From Bradyrhizobium viridifuturi (lineage in GTDB: Bacteria; Pseudomonadota; Alphaproteobacteria; Rhizobiales; Xanthobacteraceae), in assembly GCF_001238275.1 (NCBI RefSeq), contig NZ_LGTB01000009.1:62001-126000 (forward strand): a stretch of DNA of 64,000 nt, written 5' to 3'. Below, one piece after another: positions 63,471-64,000 of the stretch. The notes under the pieces are model-generated. The model saw nothing but the letters and a program-made list of their open reading frames with translations, was not told the DNA's origin and ran no database searches. The translations under genes and the position numbers were made by a program. Positions within the stretch are counted from its first letter, which is position 1. The number at the start of each line of letters is the position of its first letter.

Positions 63471-64000
63471 ATGTCGCAGACACAAGGCCAAGCGTCGCAG
63501 ACACAGGGTGCACTGCTGTTCGATATCGACGGCACGCTCGCCGACACCGATCCGCTGCATCTGGCAGCGTTCAACCGGGTGCTCGGCCCTCATGGACACT
63601 CCTTCGATCACGCGCGCTTCGGAAGGGAGCTGCAAGGCTTCTCCAATGTACTCGATCGGCGAGCGCTTCCTCGCCCACGAGCCGCCTGAACGCCGCGCTG
63701 GCATCCTCGGTGAGAAGGAGCGGATCTTCCGCGAACTGGTCAGTGGCCAGATCGTGCCGGTGCCGGGATTGATGGCGCTGCTCGACCGGGCCGATCGCGC
63801 CGGCGTGCCGATGGTGGCGGTGACCAATGCGCCGCGCGCGAACGCCGAATTGCTGCTTTCCGGACTGGGCGTCGTGCACCGTTTCAAGGCGCTCGTGATC
63901 GGCGACGAGCTGGCGCACGGCAAGCCCCACCCATTGCCGTATCTCGAGGGGCTGCGCCTCGCCGGCGCCGTGGCATCCGCGTCGCTGGCGTTCGAGGACT
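63471..64000 (+). pseudogene. HAD-family hydrolase (phosphatase-like), frame broken near 63650, 3' end outside window
   Basis: ATG 63471 opens with ALLFDIDGTLADTDPLHLAA, the HAD motif I with both Asp, and the cap region ending LQGFSN. The frame stops at 63689, while clear HAD sequence continues in another frame: IGERFLAHEPPERRAGILGE, ALLDRADRAGVPMVAVTNAP (motif II Thr) and DELAHGKPHPLPYLEGLRL (motif III Lys). The net shift is one extra or two missing bases, unlike the other breaks. The gene runs off the right edge. Likely substrates are small sugar or glycolate phosphates. Confidence 0.8.

Overview
This 64 kb window is GC-rich chromosomal DNA from an alphaproteobacterium, most likely Bradyrhizobium or a close relative in the Nitrobacteraceae. 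The pointers are many aromatic and fatty-acid catabolic genes, SsuA/THI5-type ABC uptake, VanA/VanB-like oxygenases, tlde1 (DUF2778) and TadE/TadG proteins, FecR plus autotransporter-barrel proteins, GGDEF/EAL proteins, and several families of short palindromic intergenic repeats. The genus is inferred; there is no rRNA or tRNA in the window. I found no insertion sequence, prophage, CRISPR array or tRNA.

Layout. 1-2783: end of an EAL phosphodiesterase, a tlde1 L,D-transpeptidase-like protein, and an AraC regulator divergent from an acyl-CoA dehydrogenase. 4207-13910: a large catabolic locus. An eight-gene minus-strand run (GntR regulator, substrate-binding protein, permease, ATPase, second permease, deacetylase-like protein, fumarylacetoacetase-family protein, MetE-like methyltransferase) diverges from a VanA/DdmC-type Rieske O-demethylase, a second GntR regulator and a VanB-type reductase. 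Uptake of a methoxylated or methylated acid, oxidative demethylation and downstream hydrolysis is the simplest reading; the substrate is unknown. 13933-20459: a GGDEF-EAL protein and a meta-cleavage-type trio (flavin hydroxylase, extradiol dioxygenase, GMC oxidoreductase). 20637-26824: hemE, PilZ, TadG/TadE, a LysR regulator, slyX and trhO. 26997-36565: gamma-glutamyltransferase-like protein, FAD oxidase, FKBP isomerase, D-2-hydroxyacid dehydrogenase, CsbD, cupin, enoyl-CoA hydratase, two divergent Tat-type hydrolases and a VOC protein.

36725-43859: an OmpR-type two-component system, a GT39 glycosyltransferase and small exported proteins, with 11-bp-period direct repeats in front of several of them that look like operators of the local response regulator. 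FecR and autotransporter-barrel genes follow. 44073-49344: PMT-family mannosyltransferase, OmpA, YcaQ-like DNA glycosylase and an MFS transporter. 49589-54518: an RND efflux operon ending in its TetR regulator, with a clear promoter and inverted-repeat operator upstream. 54647-63029: flavin reductase, SMP-30 lactonase and a beta-oxidation operon (FadE-like, thiolase, FadJ-like, thioesterase). The window ends in a HAD phosphatase.

Nine otherwise well-conserved genes carry ten frame breaks. Nine of the ten are net single-base losses, and most are repaired by restoring one G to a GG pair on the coding strand. This looks more like consensus-sequence error than gene decay, so the broken genes are probably functional in the organism.
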